Shown: in pieces, positions 49,583 to 60,103 of the stretch
How positions within the stretch are numbered: position 1 is the stretch's first letter
Layout: each line of letters begins with the position of its first letter
NCBI GenBank assembly: GCA_964035575.1
Contig: OZ037882.1
Location: 1,054,001 to 1,118,000, forward strand
Direction: 5' to 3'
DNA length: 64,000 bases
DNA from: Rhynchopus sp. YZ270_cl-10
Taxonomy: Eukaryota; Euglenozoa; Diplonemea; Diplonemida; Diplonemidae
Translations under genes and position numbers: made by a program
The notes under the pieces: model-generated
The model's input: the letters and a program-made list of their open reading frames with translations, nothing else
What the model was told of the DNA's origin: nothing
Database searches by the model: none

Positions 49583-52184
49583 ATGGCTCGGAACAGCTCG
49601 CACGAAGCGCCACATGGGGAAAAGGTATGTCTAATGTTTTAACACGATGACCATCGCAAATCTCTCGTGTGTGTGTGCACGAGAGGCACAGACGAGAACC
49701 AATCAATGTTTCGTTTTTACTTAACAGAAAGGGTGCATGTGTTTACCCTCTCAAATACTTTCAATTCTGTGAACTGAAAGTATATGAATCTAACTTTTTA
49801 CGTACCCTTTTTACCCATAGCAACACTCCCCTCTTCTTCATTCAGGTGCGGTACTGCTTTAACGAATTGTCGAAGGAGTCATCATCAATCTCGCGTGAAG
49901 TGTTCATCAATGCCTTTCATACGCTGCGCATTTCACTCAGGTATGTGTGTATTTAAAGAAGAACATTAGCATTTGAGTACCGACCCATTTCCTCTACGGT
50001 ACGGTACGGTAGAGGTGTGGCGATACAGCAAAAAAGCGTGTTTCAAGCCCCCTCGCAACCACACACCCACATACACACAGCTCCGACACACTGACGGACC
50101 TCTTCACCGTGGGGACAGCGTCGCGCGAACGGCAGATGGGGCACCCTGAGTTCCAGTTGTGGGCCGAGCAGTACCCTACGGTATACATCACCTCCCCCAT
50201 CCCTCCCTCCCTCCCTCCCTCCTCCCACACAACACCGTCGTCTCTTGTCAGAAGTGAAAAATGACATGTCAAAAAAATGACAAGCAACCACTTGTCATTG
50301 CTTTTTGCCTATCTATTTTACTTCATTTCACATATGTCATGACAAAGAGACTACGGCGTCGTGCCCTCCCTCCCTCCTCCCTATCCCTTCCTCTCTAAAA
50401 AAAATCCGCCAAACAACTCCAATTTTATGGAATACTGCAATCTCACTTTTTCTTTATCACCCCCATAATACACACAATCAAACTAAAATGCTTTTTTCGG
50501 CAAAAAATCAAAAGCCACAGCAAAACAGAGAGAACCAACCAATTTTTCATTTAACAAACGATTAATCACCCCCCTCCCTCTCTCTCTCTCTCTCTTCCTC
50601 TTCCTCATGCACCTCTCCAACACACACACACAGATCCTCGACTCCCTCTACTTCCGCCTCAAAGACCAAGAAGACGAAGCCCTCAACCAATCCAACCTCG
50701 CACGCATCCGCCACAAACTCGACTCCCTCAAGGACCACGAAGCCACCCTCCTGCAACGCCACCAAAGCTCCATCGAAAGCCTTAACGATATACAAACACG
50801 CGTCGACGTCGAAGAACAACGACGAATGCGTGGGGTAAAGGGAGAAGACTCCCTGCGGAGCGAGCTGGAGGACATACGACGGGAAAGCAACGACCTCCGA
50901 GGGCTGCAACGACGCGCCGAAGGGGAGATCACCGCACACCGGGAGGAGGAGCGGAAGAAGCACAGCCGGGTCGAATTGGCGCAACGCGAAACCCAATCTG
51001 CGTTGACATCACTTCGCGCTGCAGAAGCAGACCTACGAGACATTCAACGAGAAATGCAACGCAGGCAACACGACGTAGATTCACGCAAAGACGCAGTACG
51101 CAAAGCCTATGAAAGAGAAGGGCTTATGGCAACAGAATTAGATGACACCGCCAGATCCATGCGTGACGCCGAAAAATCGGTGTCCAGCATCGAAGAAACC
51201 CTCGAACGTCAAGCAGAAAAGGAGAGATCTGCAGTACAAAACCATCGTTCCTGTGTAGACAATATTCGGGAATGTGAGGAGGCGCTGGACCGACTCTCCA
51301 GAGAGCTACGCACCTCTGACGAAAACGTTCACGCAGCTGCAGGGCAAATCGATGCATGTCAAGATGAAATGCGCGCTCTCGCAGATGAATTTGAAGAAAT
51401 CGAAAGAGACAGCGCAGCCTTCCTTGCACACCGTGATTCAACCGCGCAAGAAGAAACCGAGCTTCTCCAAGAAGAAATCCAACTCCGCCACCAGCGCCTC
51501 CAACTCGAAACCCGCGAATCGCGTCTCCGCAACAAAACGTACACCCAAAAAAAGGCCACCTCATCACCATCTCCATCACGCTCCCCTTCCCCTCCACGAG
51601 GCCATCATTTCTCTCCGCACCATTCTCCGCGGACTTTTCGTACTATGTCCCCAGAGGACCCTTCCAAAAAATGGGCGACCACACCACAACGGATTCCCCT
51701 CCCCGCAGCAACGCCGCGAACCGAAGCGTACACCCCGTATCTCCGAGCGAGCAGTACTACAAACAGTGTGACACCAAGAAGGGCGGTCGGGAGCGGGGCG
51801 GGAACGTCACCTCATCGAGTTCATTTAAGGGAAGGAACCCCAGGAAAGTATGGAACTCCATACAGATCAATCTCCAGAAGGTCAGAGAAGGAGGAAGGAG
51901 GGGAGGAGGAGAAGGAAATAAAGGGAGTGAAAGGCGATGCTGCGGACAATGCGGCAAAAATGCATCGGGCGATGAAAGGGTTTGGGACCGATGAGGCCGC
52001 GATCTTTGGGGTGTTAGCGAAGCTGAGGGGTGCGGCGGAGTGGGGAGAGTTGAAGGCAGCCTTTGCGAGGGCACATCCCATGTTCTATGGGGGTGATGTG
52101 GTCAAAGCCTTGCAGGCGGACCTTACGAAACGGGAGTTGGAGAAGTGTGTGGCAACCCTGAAGGATAAGAATATCACAATGTGA
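49583..52184 (+). CDS. EF-hand-like, coiled-coil and single annexin-repeat protein (595 aa)
   Basis: Model join(49583..49624, 49846..49940, 50081..50180, 50634..52184), 1788 bases. Donors are GTATGT, GTATGT and GTATAC; acceptors are TTCAG, CACAG and CACAG; every phase agrees. Residues about 15-90 (CFNELSKESSSISREVFINA, MGHPEFQLWAEQYPT) resemble a paired EF-hand module with degenerate loops. About 80-385 is a long coiled coil (ELEDIRRESNDLRGLQRRAE and similar). A Ser/Pro/Arg-rich linker follows. About 515-590 is one annexin repeat (MHRAMKGFGTDEAAIFGVLA, ALQADLTKRELEKCV) with the GxGT calcium-site motif. Annexins normally have four repeats, so one fused to a coiled coil is unusual. Likely a calcium- and membrane-linked cytoskeletal protein. 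The first exon is the least certain part. Confidence 0.75.
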
Positions 52185-52232
52185 TTAAAAAAAAAAGAGG
52201 GTAGCTTTTGTTTTGTGCGTAAAGTGTGTAAT

Positions 52233-52363
52233 CCACCTGATTTTTACCCGCGTTTTGGTGTTGGTTTATTGGACTGCTGTATAGCGTAAAGGCTGGGGGA
52301 AATAGGTGGGGTTTGGCCCATACGGGCCTATTCGGGCCTTTACGCGGGGTAAAAATCAGGTGG
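52233..52363. mobile_element. 131-bp MITE sharing termini with the 2-kb element
   Basis: The ends are CCACCTGATTTTTACCC and its inverse, with GTAAT duplicated at 52228-52232 and 52364-52368. Subterminal CGTAAAGGC and GCCTTTACG match the 20454-22506 family. It lies just after the annexin-domain gene stop. Confidence 0.85.
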
Positions 52364-52369
52364 GTAATG

Positions 52370-52951
52370 CATTGTGGTGATATTTTTTTATTACTGCTCA
52401 TACTGACTACCTGGACGTGAAGAGGAAACCTCTTTGTGAGAGTCCTAAAAAAAAGGTGGAATTGATGTTGTTAACAAAAGCCCTGTAAATGACGTCACAG
52501 TGAAGGACTGTCTTTTTCGGCAGCTGCGCTAATCCAATATTATATAAAAAAGTGACATATTTTGCCAGGGTATTTCCTAAAGTCTGTGCACACCCGACGA
52601 TTTTCTCCCTTGTTTTTTTTTGTGGAGGGGGGTTTTTTTTTTTTGTGGGTTTTTTTGCTACCCAAAAACCGCAATGTATCGCATTTGTGGAGACGCAAAC
52701 CCTGCCTATTTGATGAGTAAGGCGGTACACTGGTGTGATGTGGTAATCAGGATATCGCCCCCCTCTCTTCAGCTCATGATTCTGTCATTCCAAAAAATTT
52801 CCCCCCAACTCCCCCCCAACCCCCATATGTATTGTAAGTTATCCTCTCCCCCTATTTGCTGTTGTGTTGTTGTTGTTTCAGATGTGTCTGTTTCAGACGC
52901 ACTGTGCGACACATTCATCTTTTATCTTTCACGTTTTTCTTTGTACGTTTT

Positions 52952-52982
<31 letters not shown>

Positions 52983-53061
52983 CATTTTTGCCGACCATAG
53001 GACAGATGTATTTGCATAGATACGCAGAATCAATAAGACTCAGCACCCTACCTACCCCCCC
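52370..53061. other. Intergenic
   Basis: No gene recognised. A long T-run is at 52951-52982. Confidence 0.45.
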
Positions 53062-53409
53062 CTATTTTTTCTCCACCTTCAGCCCTTTTCCATAAAGGAA
53101 AACCACTAAGTCAAAGGCATCTACTTCACCCGTAGTGTCGCTCTTTTGCGCTCTTTGAAGTTCCTCTCTTCTGGTGTTCACAGCACACCCCAGGCTCTCG
53201 CAGGGGAGGTTTAGTCTTTGTTGACGTTGGGACCGTGACCTGTCAGCTTTTGATACGGGGTCTGTTAGTGTTCCTGCTGTCCCAGTGTTCACCATGACTT
53301 CATGCACAAAACTGCCTTCGCTATCAACAGGGTGAAGCGGTAACGTTGTGCTGTTCCATCTGACTGGGTGCGGAGTTCGGACAGTCTTTGTATCGCTCGT
53401 AGTAGCCAT
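53062..53409 (-). CDS. Hypothetical protein (115 aa)
   Basis: An ATG-started minus-strand frame, MATTSDTKTVRTPHPVRWNS to KGLKVEKK. Composition is mixed and soluble-looking, with an Arg/Gln-rich middle (DRSRSQRQQRLN). No domain, no signal peptide and no second copy in the window. It lies between the annexin-domain gene and the cyclase array, divergent from the cyclases. Length and composition are only suggestive. Confidence 0.3.
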   Translation of the reverse strand: MATTSDTKTVRTPHPVRWNSTTLPLHPVDSEGSFVHEVMVNTGTAGTLTDPVSKADRSRSQRQQRLNLPCESLGCAVNTRREELQRAQKSDTTGEVDAFDLVVFLYGKGLKVEKK

Positions 53410-53648
53410 ATTATGGTGTGGGATGGCGACGTGTTTCTTCTGTTACTGTCTTTGTGTGTCCGCTCTCTAAAGCTGTCCAAATATGGGTTGAGTTCACACT
53501 CATCTCCCTTTCTTTTGCTACCAAATGAGCTTGACTGAGATGCGTTTTAACACTTTCTAATTCTTAAATCAACAATACGTTTCTTTCACAGTTTGTCTAA
53601 TCCACACCACCCCTCGACAGGAACACAGGTACACTGACGGGAGGGGAG

Positions 53649-55754
53649 ATGGGGATGCAGTGTCTCAATGGCGTGCTCTCCTTGGACGGGACACTGAGCA
53701 CCAAACAGAAGGAGCTGCGCACACAGTTCTTCATCTTTGCCTGTGTGGGTTGGGGTGCCTCTTTATTCTCTCTCTTAGCATGGATAGAAGAACAGATGCT
53801 TATACCGATCTCACTGGCAGGGTCTCTGGTGGCACTGCTTGGGTTCAGCATTGCGATCTGTGCAGTGCTGTGCAGGGTTCCGTTGACAACTAGGGTGGTA
53901 GTGGGCCCGCTGTACGTCATCACATGTGGAATGTTGATGTGGGATATGAGTGGACGAACCATTTCCATTTATCAGTGGCCTCTGCTTGTGTTTGTAGTCG
54001 ACATGCTGCTTGTGATGCAGGTGCCCACACAGTACAGTCTGGGTCTTGTGTGTGTCATAGTGCTCTGGTTACTGCTGCTTGGTGTTGAGGAGAGCTTCAG
54101 GTTTGGGCTGCTGGACATTCCCGGGTTGCCTCGACAGGAGGGCAAGTACGGACGGCTGTATTACTTGGAGGAGAAGATTGCCTGTGAGACGCTGCCCTGT
54201 CCGGTCGCGTTTCCTACACCTCAGCTGTCCACTGCAGTGGCTGTCTTTACCATCGACTTCATCGTGACGCGTGGCTTTGCACGTGAGGTGCTGAAGGAGC
54301 AGGCATCAATGGAGCGGACGATCAACACCGTGCAGGAGATCGCCTCACTCCTGGCAAGGTACGACGTGGAGAAGGTGGCTGAGCTGCTGAAGGCGCATGA
54401 GGGTGACCTGCCTGAGGGGATGACAGATGCATTGAGGGGATTGGAGGAGAACCTGCGGAAGTACCGTCCCTACCTCCCTGCTGCGCTGTTTGAGGCTGAG
54501 ATGGATGAGGACGGTGTGCAGCAGTCGGCAGTGGCACCGCCTGGGCTTGACAGCGAGACAGCAACGATTGTGTTTACAGACATCCGTGCGTCGACGTCGA
54601 TCTGGGAGAACGCACCTGAGGGGATGCGTGCTGGACTGCAGATCCACAATGCTGTGATGCGTGATGTGATGCGGATGTGTGGTGGGTACGAGGTGAAGAC
54701 CATCGGCGACGCATTCATGATTGCCTTTGCATCCACTTGCGACGGTGTGGCGTTTGGGTTGCGTGTGCAGGAGCGTCTGTTTGAAGCAGACTGGCCTGCG
54801 TCTCTGCTTGAGGATGCACCAATCTGCTGTCGGCAGGGGTCCCTGTGGGGTGGTCTGACTGTGCGCATTGGTGTGAACACTGGCCCTGTGACTGTGGAGC
54901 AGAACACACTGACGGGACGGACAGACTACTTCGGACACACAGTGAACGTTGCGTCACGCCTTGAGAGCACATGCACACCTGGTGCTGTGGCTGTGCCGTC
55001 TGACCTGTGGACGTCTGTGTCTGGGTCGTGCAGTGCTGTTGCTGGTGTGCCTGAGGCAGTTCACTTGAAGGGTGTGACAGACAGCATGTTGGTGTGCTGT
55101 GTGTGGCCTGTGTCACTTGGGGGACGAAGGGAGACACCACTTTGCGAGTCTTCAGCACATGCGAAGCGTAAAATGAAGCATTTGAATTGTAGTTCGTTTG
55201 CTTCATCCACAGACATGCTTGCTGTCCCAGGGGCACACTCGATCTCCCAAGTCTCTGGCACTGTGGGAGTTGCACAGCTTGCAGTGGGTGACGTAGGACA
55301 CAACACAGCTTTCGATCTAATGAGCTTCAAACTCACTACACTGACGATCTCACTGGAGCAGAGCGGAGGGAGTCTGGTGACGCTGCTTGGGAACTGTGTG
55401 TGTGTTGGGTGGAACGTGTCACGTTCTGCACCTGCACACATGGAGAACGCGATACGGTTTGTGCAGCGCATGTCTGTGAAGTCAGCACTTCACGGGGCTG
55501 GTCTTGCAAGCGGTCCTGTGCAGCACGGGGATGTTGGTGCACGGAGCCAGCGCTTTGTGACTGTGATGGGGGATGTGGTGCGTCGGAGTTGGGCGCTGTG
55601 CGAGGAGGCTGTGCGTGACGGGGTTGTGTGTCTGTACGAGCCTCCTGAAGGGACAACACTGCCGTCTGCAGTTGACGACGTTCTTGTCCAGCACAAGGGG
55701 TCTGGCTACAGAGTCGTTGCGTCGGATAACCAAGAACGGGAGAACGTGAATTAA
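53649..55754 (+). CDS. Membrane adenylyl cyclase, copy 1 (701 aa, intact)
   Basis: Makes cAMP from ATP at a membrane. I chose the start MGMQCLNGVLSLDGTLSTKQ because it is shared by three paralogues; homology actually begins about 30 bases earlier, at GAACACAGGTACAC just after a CAG, so a 5' exon may exist. About six membrane helices lie at 25-46, 51-75, 82-100, 108-124, 129-147 and 182-198. A helical linker (LEENLRKYRPYLPAALFEAE) precedes a class III cyclase domain (about 302-490). Visible catalytic residues are Asp-311 and Asp-354 (metals; FTDI, TIGD), Lys-350 and Asp-426 (adenine; VKTIGD, TDYFG), and Asn-433 and Arg-437 (VNVASR). Residues about 545-690 look like a second, degenerate cyclase fold (HGAGLASGPVQHGDVG) without those residues. 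Confidence 0.88.
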   Translation: MGMQCLNGVLSLDGTLSTKQKELRTQFFIFACVGWGASLFSLLAWIEEQMLIPISLAGSLVALLGFSIAICAVLCRVPLTTRVVVGPLYVITCGMLMWDMSGRTISIYQWPLLVFVVDMLLVMQVPTQYSLGLVCVIVLWLLLLGVEESFRFGLLDIPGLPRQEGKYGRLYYLEEKIACETLPCPVAFPTPQLSTAVAVFTIDFIVTRGFAREVLKEQASMERTINTVQEIASLLARYDVEKVAELLKAHEGDLPEGMTDALRGLEENLRKYRPYLPAALFEAEMDEDGVQQSAVAPPGLDSETATIVFTDIRASTSIWENAPEGMRAGLQIHNAVMRDVMRMCGGYEVKTIGDAFMIAFASTCDGVAFGLRVQERLFEADWPASLLEDAPICCRQGSLWGGLTVRIGVNTGPVTVEQNTLTGRTDYFGHTVNVASRLESTCTPGAVAVPSDLWTSVSGSCSAVAGVPEAVHLKGVTDSMLVCCVWPVSLGGRRETPLCESSAHAKRKMKHLNCSSFASSTDMLAVPGAHSISQVSGTVGVAQLAVGDVGHNTAFDLMSFKLTTLTISLEQSGGSLVTLLGNCVCVGWNVSRSAPAHMENAIRFVQRMSVKSALHGAGLASGPVQHGDVGARSQRFVTVMGDVVRRSWALCEEAVRDGVVCLYEPPEGTTLPSAVDDVLVQHKGSGYRVVASDNQERENVN

Positions 55755-55764
55755 GAATTGTTAA

Positions 55765-56003
55765 TAGTGAAAAGTTTCGAACATACGTGGCCTTGGTACG
55801 ACCACTGCTGGAGGCACAGAGCCGCTGTCAATCCTTTACAGGTCATTGACGAGATGTTTCGAGCTGCTTTTCTTTTCCGGTGCAACGCAGGTGTTGCCCA
55901 CCACAGTGACGATGGCGAAGAGGGTGGTCTTTTCCAAGAATCCACGAACGTCGTCATGTGTTTCTGTGAGAACTTCCGTATTAAAGTTTGCTTGTTCTTG
56001 TGA
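55765..56003 (+). other. Conserved block upstream of cyclase copy 2 (possible 5' exons)
   Basis: Shares with 59303-59400 plus 59838-59930 and with 62505-62760 the phrases TGGCCTTGGTACGACC..GTCAATCCTTTACAG|GT and CACCACAGTGACGATGGCG..TGTGTTTCT|GTGAGA. Translated, these read TWPWYD..WW..VAVNPLQ and LPTTVTMAxxVVFSK, faintly like a Cache-type sensor, each ending at a donor-like GT. Phase does not obviously match the main cyclase exon, so the blocks may be untranslated or decayed. Confidence 0.4.
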
Positions 56004-56167
56004 ACATACCAAACCCCCAAACTCAAAACAATCCTCTTCCAGTCCCCTTTTTTGATATTAATTGTACAATGTGCACCTGCTTACCCCCCTGCCCTTGGTC
56101 TGCGTCTGCCTCCACTGCCCTCAATCCTCCACTCCACAGGAACACAGGTACACCGACGGGAGGGGAG

Positions 56168-58323
56168 ATGGGGATGCAGTGTCTCAATGGCGTGCTCTCC
56201 TTGGACGGGACACTGAGCACCAAACAGAAGGAGCTGCGCACACAGTTCTTCATCTTTGCATGCGCTGGTTTTTTTGGCAGTCCAGTATCTCTGTTTTCAT
56301 GGATTGAAGCACAGATGGAGGCTCCTATCGCGTTGGCAGGTACGCTGTTAACACTGCTTGGGTTCAGCATTGCGCTGTTTTCAGTGCTGTGCAGGGTTCC
56401 GTTGACAACAAAGGTGGTGGTGGGCCCGCTGTACGTCATCACATGTGGACTGCTGATGTGGGATTTGAACGGACGAGCAACGTCCCATTATCAGTGGCCT
56501 CTGCTTGTGTTGATTGTCGACATGCTGCTTGTGATGCAGGTGCCCACACAGTACAGTCTGGGTCTTGTGTGTGTCATAGTGCTCTGGTTACTGCTGCTTG
56601 GTGTTGAGGAGAGCTTCAGGTTTGGGCTGCTGGACATTCCCGGGTTGCCTCGACAGGAGGGCAAGTACGGACGGCTGTATTACTTGGAGGAGAAGATTGC
56701 CTGTGAGACGCTGCCCTGTCCAGTTGGGTTCCCTTCATCTCGTTTGACAAGTTCAGTATCTGTCTTTGCAATCGACTTCATCGTGACGCGTGGCTTTGCA
56801 CGCCAAGTGCTGAAGGAGCAGACATCAATGGAGCGGACGATCAACGCTGTGCAGGAGATCGCCTCACTCCTGGCAAGGTACGACGTGGAGAAGGTGGCTG
56901 AGCTGCTGAAGGCGCATGAGGGTGACCTGCCTGAGGGGATGACAGATGCATTGAGGGGATTGGAGGAGAACCTGCGGAAGTACCGTCCCTACCTCCCTGC
57001 TGCGCTGTTTGAGGCTGAGGTGGATGAGGACGGTGTGCAGCAGTCGGCAGTGGCACCGCCTGGGATTGACAGCGAGACAGCAACGATTGTGTTCACAGAC
57101 ATCCGTGCGTCGACGTCGATCTGGGAGAACGCACCTGAGGGGATGCGTGCTGGACTGCAGATCCACAATGCTGTGATGCGTGATGTGATGCGGATGTGTG
57201 GTGGGTACGAGGTGAAGACCATCGGCGACGCATTCATGATTGCCTTTGCATCCACTTGCGACGGTGTGGCGTTTGGGTTGCGTGTGCAGGAGCGTCTGTT
57301 TGAAGCAGACTGGCCTGCGTCTCTGCTTGAGGATGCACCAATCTGCTGTCGGCAGGGGTCCCTGTGGGGTGGTCTGACTGTGCGCATTGGTGTGAACACT
57401 GGCCCTGTGACTGTGGAGCAGAACACACTGACGGGACGGACAGACTACTTCGGACACACAGTGAACGTTGCGTCACGCCTTGAGAGCACATGCACACCTG
57501 GTGCTGTGGCTGTGCCGTCTGACCTGTGGACGTCTGTGTCTGGGTCGTGCAGTGCTGTTGCTGGTGTGCCTGAGGCAGTTCACTTGAAGGGCGTGTCTGG
57601 GAGCACGTTGGTGTGCTGTTGTGTGTGTGGCCTGTGTCACTTGGGGGACGAAGGGAGACACCACTTTGCGAGTCTTTTCGTGTCGAGTCTCTCTCCCCTG
57701 CGCAGAGAGACAAGAGTCAAAATTTTCAAACGTTGTCGGAGAAATCGGCGTCGACGAGAAGTGGAGCTTCCTCCACGCACGTGCTCTCTCCGTTGCTGTT
57801 TGCACACTCGACCTCCCAAGTCTCTGGCACTGTGGGAGTTGCACAGCTTGCAGTGGGTGACGTGGGACACAACACAGCTTTCGCACAAATGAGCTTCGGA
57901 CTCACAACACTGACGATCTCACTGGAGCAGAGCGGAGGGAGTCTGGTGACGCTGCTTGGGAACTGTGTGTGTGTTGGGTGGAACGTGTCGCGTTCTGCAC
58001 CTGCACACATGGAGAACGCGATACGGTTTGTGCAGCGCATGTCTGTGAAGTCAGCACTTCACGGGGCTGGTCTTGCAAGCGGTCCTGTGCAGCACGGGGA
58101 TGTTGGTGCACGGAGCCAGCGCTTTGTGACTGTGATGGGGGATGTGGTGCGTCGGAGTTGGGCGCTGTGCGAGGAGGCTGTGCGTGACGGGGTTGTGTGT
58201 CTGTACGAGCCTCCTGAAGGGACAACACTGCCGTCTGCACTTGAAGACGTTCTTGTCCAGCACAAGGGGTCTGGCTACAGAGTCGTTGCGTCGGACAGCC
58301 AAGAACGGGACAACCTCATTTAG
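56168..58323 (+). pseudogene. Membrane adenylyl cyclase, copy 2, frameshifted after first cyclase domain
   Basis: From MGMQCLNG through six membrane helices and the complete first cyclase domain it is intact and has all catalytic residues seen in copy 1. At about 57616-57630 a TG tract has five extra bases (GTGCTGTTGTGTGTGTGG against GTGCTGTGTGTGG in copies 1 and 3). The frame then runs into an unrelated Arg-rich end (FKRCRRNRRRREVELPPRTC) and stops at 57892. The second cyclase-like domain follows in another frame up to 58323. The truncated 574-residue product could still be catalytic. The segment after the shift is also diverged from copies 1 and 3. Confidence 0.8.
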
Positions 58324-58439
58324 CGTGGTTCTTTTATTTTTGCTACAGTACACCGAGGAGACAGGGACATGACGCGACGTGTTCTCGAGACGTTTGAGTG
58401 TTGATCTTGATGTGAATTATACACAAATGACACATATAT

Positions 58440-58565
58440 TGTGTCTTATGTGACAATGGTGCCGTTCAGAGGGTCATGCGACACCGTCAGAAGCAGATCC
58501 GCCACGACACCGAGGTCAGCATCGTCGAACACGACCGTGACTGCGTATGTCTTACAGTCGAGCCT
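58440..58565 (-). pseudogene. Minus-strand exon-like fragment between cyclases
   Basis: Minus-strand reading KTYAVTVVFDDADLGVVADL to NGTIVT ends in TAA at about 58452. A related stretch at 62300-62425 reads YTFTFTVMFYDADFGVVGDL but lacks the stop. Most differences change residues, so it is probably a decayed fragment carried along with the cyclase duplication. No family is recognised. Confidence 0.3.
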
Positions 58566-58889
58566 CTATTTACTCAATGACTATTTTTGTTAAGTGCGAT
58601 CAAATGTGAAAATATTTTCTTGGGCGATGACCCCTGCTGAATCCCTTTCATATTTTGGTAGTTTTTAATGACAAATATTTTTGACGACAAGCGCCACGGG
58701 TCTTGTATTCAGTTGATCGTAAATGTCGCCTAAGTGGTGTGCCATGTGTCAAACTGACCCCCCTCCCCAAGGATACGACAAATGATCATCAAGCAGGCAA
58801 AAAAAATTGGCTACAGCCCTGGACGGCGCAGGATTATTTGTCCATATTTTTGATCCCCCTGGCCTGCCAAGGTGAACAAATAAATATAT
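58566..58889. other. Intergenic
   Basis: No gene seen. Confidence 0.4.
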
Positions 58890-58950
58890 AGAGTGGAGCA
58901 CACTCTAGGTGGCTACACTAATACAACCAAGTTTTCAAAAAAAAAAAAAC
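58890..58950 (+). repeat. Module A hairpin repeat
   Basis: AGTGGAGCACACTCTAGGTG then GCTACACTAATACAACC, AAGTTTTC and an A-run. The outer stem GTGGAGC/GCTACAC is kept while the loop differs. Confidence 0.65.
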
Positions 58951-60103
58951 ATCCAAAATTTGCACAGCGCACGCACGTCATGGATTGTCCCGCTAGCCAG
59001 CATCATAGTACAGGGCTTCATCCCAGAGGGATAGACTGCGCTTCCGTGTCGCGGCACTTCGGTGCTGCAACTGTGTGCACACATTCTACAGCTACCCTGG
59101 GGAACACACCCGAGCACGTTTGCAATGTTACTGCCATGGATGCTTCTTTGCAGCACTCTGGCATCCTATCTTGCAACCTCATCTTACAAACGACGCCATC
59201 TGTTGACTGTGGGTGACATTGTGAAGTACACAGGCCGAGCCACACGTTGAATCTACTGTCTGATGGTAAAGCGGGTGTGACGCAACTGCTTCCTGCGTAG
59301 TCATGGTACGTGGCCTTGGTACGACCGCTCCTGGTGGCAGAAAGTCGCTGTCAATCCTTTACAGGATATTGACGAGATGTAGCCAAGATGCTTTTCACAC
59401 ATGCAACGCTGGTGTGAAAGGCTTTTGGAAGGGGTGGTCCTCTTGGGGTATTGCTTTAATGTTTTTACAAGGCATGTGTGTATTTGTAGTGAAATTTCTC
59501 AACCACGAGTCGTTTTTTCCTCCCGTGCTCCGCATCTCACACATTACACATAAGTTGTCAATTTTTTGTTCATTATTGTGAGCAGCGTTTGGTGATTTTC
59601 AAAATAAAGTAAAAGTGTGTGTGACTGAGTGTGAGGATGCGTTAAACTCTTCCCCCAACCCCATTTCGTTGTTTTCTTTATCCAAACGTCAAGTGGATGC
59701 GTAATAATGTCGGCTAATTCAGATGTAGAGTTTTGCATGATGGCGAGACTGGTGTGGCCTTTTGGTCACGCGGGTTACACAGTTGTTACTATATTTTTCG
59801 AATGTCCCAGACCAGAGACATGGGAGGGGCTGGGCATGTTGTACACCACAGTGACGATGGCGACGGGAGTGGTCTTTTCCAAGCCTCCGCATCGTCGTCA
59901 TGTGTTTCTGTGAGACCTTCCGAAGCACAGCATGCTTGTTCTTGTGAACAAACTAACTCAAAGCAATCCTCTTCCAGTCCCCTTTTTGATATTCATCATA
60001 AAATGTGTCCCTGCTTAGCCCCCATCATTTCCACACCGGTCAGCGTGTGCCTCCACTGACCTCAATCATCCGCAGGAACACAGGTACACTAACGGGAGGG
60101 GAG
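58951..60103. other. Region upstream of cyclase copy 3
   Basis: Two parts of the cyclase upstream block (59303-59400 and 59838-59935) are split by about 440 bp of unrelated sequence. In this copy the donor-like GT after TTTACAG is changed to GA. The open frames between 58971 and 59250 are unrecognised. Confidence 0.4.

Noticed and set aside
50607-50633. Reading the annexin-domain gene as a single exon from an upstream codon at 50607
   Set aside because: The CACACACAG acceptor at 50633 joins in phase to well-formed upstream exons, and the bases before it are pyrimidine-rich intron-like.
617-58950. Module A as a U6 snRNA relative
   Set aside because: The 5' stem-loop with UUCG followed by an A-rich stretch recalls U6, but the ACAGAGA box and the later U6 elements are absent.
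617-58950. Module A as spliced-leader RNA genes
   Set aside because: No Sm site, no shared splice donor, and no matching leader before any gene.
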